Shown one piece after another: positions 61,479 to 64,000 of a stretch of 64,000 nucleotides of DNA; within the stretch, counting starts at the first letter, position 1; each line of letters begins with the position of its first letter. The notes beneath the pieces are model-generated. The model did no database searches and was not told the DNA's origin. It saw only the letters and a list, made by a program, of their open reading frames with translations. The translations under genes and the position numbers were made by a program. The DNA lies in assembly GCF_030486595.1 (NCBI RefSeq), contig NZ_JAUJZH010000001.1, positions 248,001 through 312,000 of the forward strand. The letters run 5' to 3'. Source of the DNA: Variovorax ginsengisoli. GTDB taxonomy: Bacteria > Pseudomonadota > Gammaproteobacteria > Burkholderiales > Burkholderiaceae_C.

Positions 61479-62566
61479 AGTGAGGCTTCGAGGGCCGCGA
61501 GCATCTGCGCATTCTCGTCGGCGGTTCCGACCGTCAGGCGCAGGCAGTTGGCGAGCAATGGGTGCATTTTAGAAACGTTCTTGACCAGCACGCCGCGTGC
61601 CTTCATTCCCTCGAAGGTCTTTGCCGCGTCGGGCACCCGGATCAGGATCATGTTGGCCTCGCTCGGCCAGCTCCGGACCGCCGGCAGGCGGGCCAGCCGC
61701 GCCACCACCACGGCGCGCTCGCTGCGGATCTCGGCCGCCTGGGCGGCGAACACATCGGCATGCTCGAGGGCGAACAGGGCGCACTCGCAGTTCAGCACGC
61801 TGATGTTGTAGGGCGGGCGCACCTTGTCGATCTCGGCCACCAGCGCGGCCGGGCCCATCAGGTAGCCCAGGCGGGCGCCGGCCAGGCCGAACTTGCTGAG
61901 CGTGCGCATCAGCAGCACGTGGCCATGGCGGGCCACGCGGTCGATGTAGCTGCGGCCCGCGAACGGCTGGTAGGCCTCGTCGATGACCACCAGCCCGCCC
62001 TGGGCGCCCTGGGCCTGGACGATCTTCTCGATCACCGTGTCGTTCCAGAGATTGGCGGTCGGGTTGTTCGGGTAGGCCAGGAACACGATGGCCGGCCTCT
62101 CGCGGGCGATGGCGTCGAGCATGGCGCCCTCGTCGAGCTCGAAGTCGGCCGAGAGCGGAACGCCGACGAAGCGCAGGCCCTGCAACTGGGCGCTCATGGC
62201 GTACATCACGAAGCCGGGCACCGGCGCCAGCATCGTGGCGCCCGGCAGGTCGCAAGCAATCGCCAGCAAGGAGATCAGCTCGTCCGAGCCGTTGCCCAGC
62301 ATCAGCGCGAAGCCCTCGGGCATGCCGGCGTGCGCCGCCAGCGCGCGCTGCAGGTCGGCGCCGCGCTCGCCCGGGTAGCGGTTCAGGGCCAGCGCGCCGA
62401 GCCGCTCGCCGAGGGCGGCCTGCAGCGCCGGCGCCAGGCCGTGGGGGTTTTCCATCGCGTCGAGCTTGAGCAGGCCGCGGGCGTCCTGCACGGCGTAGGC
62501 ATGCATGGATTGCACGTCGGCGCGGATGCGGCCGAGGGCGCGGCGGGTATCGTCGGTGGCGGTCAT
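61475..62566 (-). CDS. hisC: Histidinol-phosphate aminotransferase
   Basis: PLP-dependent transaminase producing histidinol phosphate. It has 363 residues. The PLP lysine lies in [17 protein letters not shown], with the substrate-binding YPGERG and [13 protein letters not shown]. The start is the ATG of MTATDDTRR, but a GTG seven codons earlier overlaps the stop of the Rap1a-like gene (GTGA) and is a possible alternative. It is separated from hisD by a WcaF-like acetyltransferase and a Rap1a-like protein. Confidence 0.95.
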   Translation of the reverse strand: MTATDDTRRALGRIRADVQSMHAYAVQDARGLLKLDAMENPHGLAPALQAALGERLGALALNRYPGERGADLQRALAAHAGMPEGFALMLGNGSDELISLLAIACDLPGATMLAPVPGFVMYAMSAQLQGLRFVGVPLSADFELDEGAMLDAIARERPAIVFLAYPNNPTANLWNDTVIEKIVQAQGAQGGLVVIDEAYQPFAGRSYIDRVARHGHVLLMRTLSKFGLAGARLGYLMGPAALVAEIDKVRPPYNISVLNCECALFALEHADVFAAQAAEIRSERAVVVARLARLPAVRSWPSEANMILIRVPDAAKTFEGMKARGVLVKNVSKMHPLLANCLRLTVGTADENAQMLAALEASL

Positions 62567-62583
62567 TCGGGGCTGGTTCGGAT

Positions 62584-62961
62584 TCACGGGTTGCAGCGAT
62601 AGCTGTTGCGCAGCGCCGCCGAAAGGACGAGTTGCACCGGCATGTCGGCCTCGTAGCTGTCGGCGTTGCGCGTCAGTTCGGTTTGATAGAGGGAGCGCGC
62701 CATCGCGGGCTCGAGTCGGCGGCCGTTGATGCAGAACAGCGGCTTCTGGCCGGCGCGCTGTTCGGCGTCGTTGGCTTCCCGCAGGCCTTCCATGACGCCC
62801 ACCAGGTAGTAGTTGGCGTAGAGCTTGCCATCTTTCTCGTTGGCCTCGAGCGTGCGCAGTTCGCGGATCGACATCGCCTGGGCGAAGGCCGTCATCGCCA
62901 GCAGCATCCCGGCCGCCCCGATGCGGATCAGGCGCGCGGCCGTGGCTTGATCAACACGCAT
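62584..62961 (-). CDS. Rap1a/Tai-like domain small exported protein
   Basis: A 125-residue protein with an N-terminal signal (residues 1-29; [20 protein letters not shown]). The mature part has YANYYLVGVMEGLREA and FCINGRRLEP, ending in ALRNSYRC, with two Cys that could form a disulphide, a pattern recalling the Rap1a/Tai immunity-protein fold. No type VI effector or cognate toxin is nearby. It overlaps the WcaF-like gene by 34 nt, suggesting they are co-transcribed, and lies just before hisC. The family match is by eye only. Confidence 0.55.
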   Translation of the reverse strand: MRVDQATAARLIRIGAAGMLLAMTAFAQAMSIRELRTLEANEKDGKLYANYYLVGVMEGLREANDAEQRAGQKPLFCINGRRLEPAMARSLYQTELTRNADSYEADMPVQLVLSAALRNSYRCNP

Positions 62962-63482
62962 GGGTTCCCCGCATGAACCGACCAGCCCTCGAGGTCGCGG
63001 GTGACCACCGAGCGGGCCCCGACCACGGCGCTGTCGCCGATCGTGACGCCGGGCGCCACGAAGGATTCAGCCGCCAGCCAGACACCGTCGCCGACGTGGA
63101 TGTCGTCCCAGATCAGCGGGAAGCTGGGCAGCTTGTAGTCGTGCGTGCCGGTGCACAGCCAGACCCGTTGCGACACGCAGCAGTTCTTGCCGATGTGGAC
63201 TTGGCCGTAGTTGTAGATCTCGACGCCCTCGCCGATCGCCGTGTAGTTGCCGATCACCAGGTTCCAGGGCATCAAAACCTTGACCCCGGCGCAGACCAGA
63301 ACGCCCTCGCCGATCCGGGCGCCAAAAAGCCGCAGAAGCAAGATCCGCAGCGGCGAGAAGGCGCGTAGCCCGGGTCGGCCCAGGAGGCCCCAGATCAGGA
63401 TCCAGCAGGCGCGGCGCAGCTTCTGGCCCAGGCTCCAGGGGTGCCTGCGGTTGGTCTTGAGGTCGAGGGCTTCGTGTTTCAT
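62928..63482 (-). CDS. WcaF-type hexapeptide-repeat acetyltransferase
   Basis: A 184-residue member of the CysE/LacA/WcaF acyltransferase family, with left-handed beta-helix repeats ([85 protein letters not shown]). The catalytic His may be in GTHDYKL. Such enzymes O-acetylate sugars, often in colanic acid or similar exopolysaccharide. The start overlaps the stop of hisD (ATGA). No polysaccharide genes lie next to it. Confidence 0.88.
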   Translation of the reverse strand: MKHEALDLKTNRRHPWSLGQKLRRACWILIWGLLGRPGLRAFSPLRILLLRLFGARIGEGVLVCAGVKVLMPWNLVIGNYTAIGEGVEIYNYGQVHIGKNCCVSQRVWLCTGTHDYKLPSFPLIWDDIHVGDGVWLAAESFVAPGVTIGDSAVVGARSVVTRDLEGWSVHAGNPCVLIKPRPRA

Positions 63483-64000
63483 GGCTTCGCGTTGCGCAGC
63501 CGCATCTCGGCCGCCCGGGCGTGGGCCTGCAGGCCCTCGCCATGGGCGAGCACCGAGGCCACCTGCCCGAGCGCCTGGGCGCCCTCCTCGCTGACTTCGA
63601 TCAGGCTCGAGCGCTTCTGGAAATCGTAGACCCCGAGCGGCGAGCTGAAGCGTGCCGTGCCGCTGGTCGGCAGCACGTGGTTGGGGCCGGCGCAGTAGTC
63701 GCCCAGGCTTTCGCTGGTGTAGGCACCGAGAAAGATCGCGCCGGCGTGCCTGAGCAGGGGCTCCCAGCGGTGCGGCTCCTGGCTGCTGACCTCGAGGTGT
63801 TCGGGTGCGATCCGGTTGCTGATTTCGCAGGCTTCTTCCATGCTGCGCGTGTGGATCAGCGCGCCGCGGCCGTTGAGCGAGGCGGCAATGATCTCGGCGC
63901 GTGGCATCGAGGGCAGCAGGCGGTCGATCTCCTGCTGCACGCGCTCGATGTAGGCGGCGTCAGGACTGAGCAGGATGCTCTGCGCGAGTTCATCGTGCTC
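63479..64000 (-). CDS. hisD: Histidinol dehydrogenase, C-terminal part
   Basis: The final two-step oxidation of histidinol to histidine. Only the last ~173 residues are in the window; the 5' end lies beyond the right edge. Visible are the catalytic pair region (RIAPEHLEV, Glu and His), [33 protein letters not shown] with zinc-site residues, and the C-terminal helices. The reading frame is open to the right edge ([19 protein letters not shown]). It is the first his gene on the minus strand here and overlaps the acetyltransferase start. Confidence 0.97.
   Translation of the reverse strand, partial: EHDELAQSILLSPDAAYIERVQQEIDRLLPSMPRAEIIAASLNGRGALIHTRSMEEACEISNRIAPEHLEVSSQEPHRWEPLLRHAGAIFLGAYTSESLGDYCAGPNHVLPTSGTARFSSPLGVYDFQKRSSLIEVSEEGAQALGQVASVLAHGEGLQAHARAAEMRLRNAKP

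Overview
The window is a GC-rich, densely packed stretch of chromosome from a betaproteobacterium, most likely a Comamonadaceae of the Variovorax type. The evidence is conserved neighbourhoods: petA-petB-petC followed by sspA-sspB, a his operon running into tatA-tatB-tatC, secA next to a dciA-like gene, pilB-pilC-pilD-coaE-zapD-yacG, and a 1295-residue FAD/Fe-S oxidoreductase with an N-terminal DUF3683 region. The genus is an inference. Nearly every gene is housekeeping, and many neighbours overlap by ATGA, GTGA or TTGA, as expected for translationally coupled operons. There is no CRISPR array, intact insertion sequence or prophage.

Layout. 1-6.2 kb (minus): ubiE (5' end only), DUF971, HIT protein, giant FAD/Fe-S oxidoreductase, serA. 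6.4-11.4 kb (plus): complete ugpBAECQ glycerol-3-phosphate system with hairpins after ugpB. 11.5-14.2 kb: MscS-type channel and a small membrane protein. 14.3-20.9 kb (plus): hemA-prfA-prmC-grxD, a cupin, a Lon-like AAA+ ATPase and a CorC/HlyC-type protein. 20.94-21.19 kb: an intergenic element of nested inverted repeats. 21.2-23.6 kb (minus): lytic transglycosylase and proS. 23.7-24.9 kb (plus): rppH and a CNP1-like protein. 24.9-27.7 kb (minus): rplU-rpmA-obgE-proB. 27.9-29.1 kb (plus): octaprenyl diphosphate synthase and tRNA-Pro.

29.1-37.5 kb (plus): a non-coding stretch with two tRNA-3'-end-like relics, then pilB-pilC-pilD-coaE, an MBOAT/SGNH O-acyltransferase pair, zapD and yacG. 37.6-42.9 kb (minus): secA-argJ-DUF815 ATPase-Nudix. 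43.1-44.2 kb: dciA-like gene, PepSY-TM protein, tRNA-Thr. 44.2-48.3 kb (minus): cytochrome bc1 genes and sspAB. 48.5-52.1 kb: mscL, pdxA, NIF3-like gene and an HtrA protease. 52.2-64 kb: the his-tat region, read on the minus strand from hisD to tatC.

How the genes work together: the bc1 complex receives electrons from quinol, and both the quinone ring (ubiE) and its side chain (ispB) are represented. The Tat translocase normally exports the Rieske protein (petA), and SecA drives general export. The his cluster makes histidine but is interrupted twice by accessory cargo: a WcaF-type acetyltransferase plus a Rap1a-like protein between hisD and hisC, and an opposite-strand symporter/binding-protein pair plus a mutarotase between hisA and hisF. 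The MBOAT/SGNH pair between coaE and zapD looks like a similar insertion and is the best candidate here for an uncharacterised envelope-modification activity. The tRNA-Pro/pilB junction, with tRNA-end relics and no pilin gene, is the best candidate for past site-specific integration.
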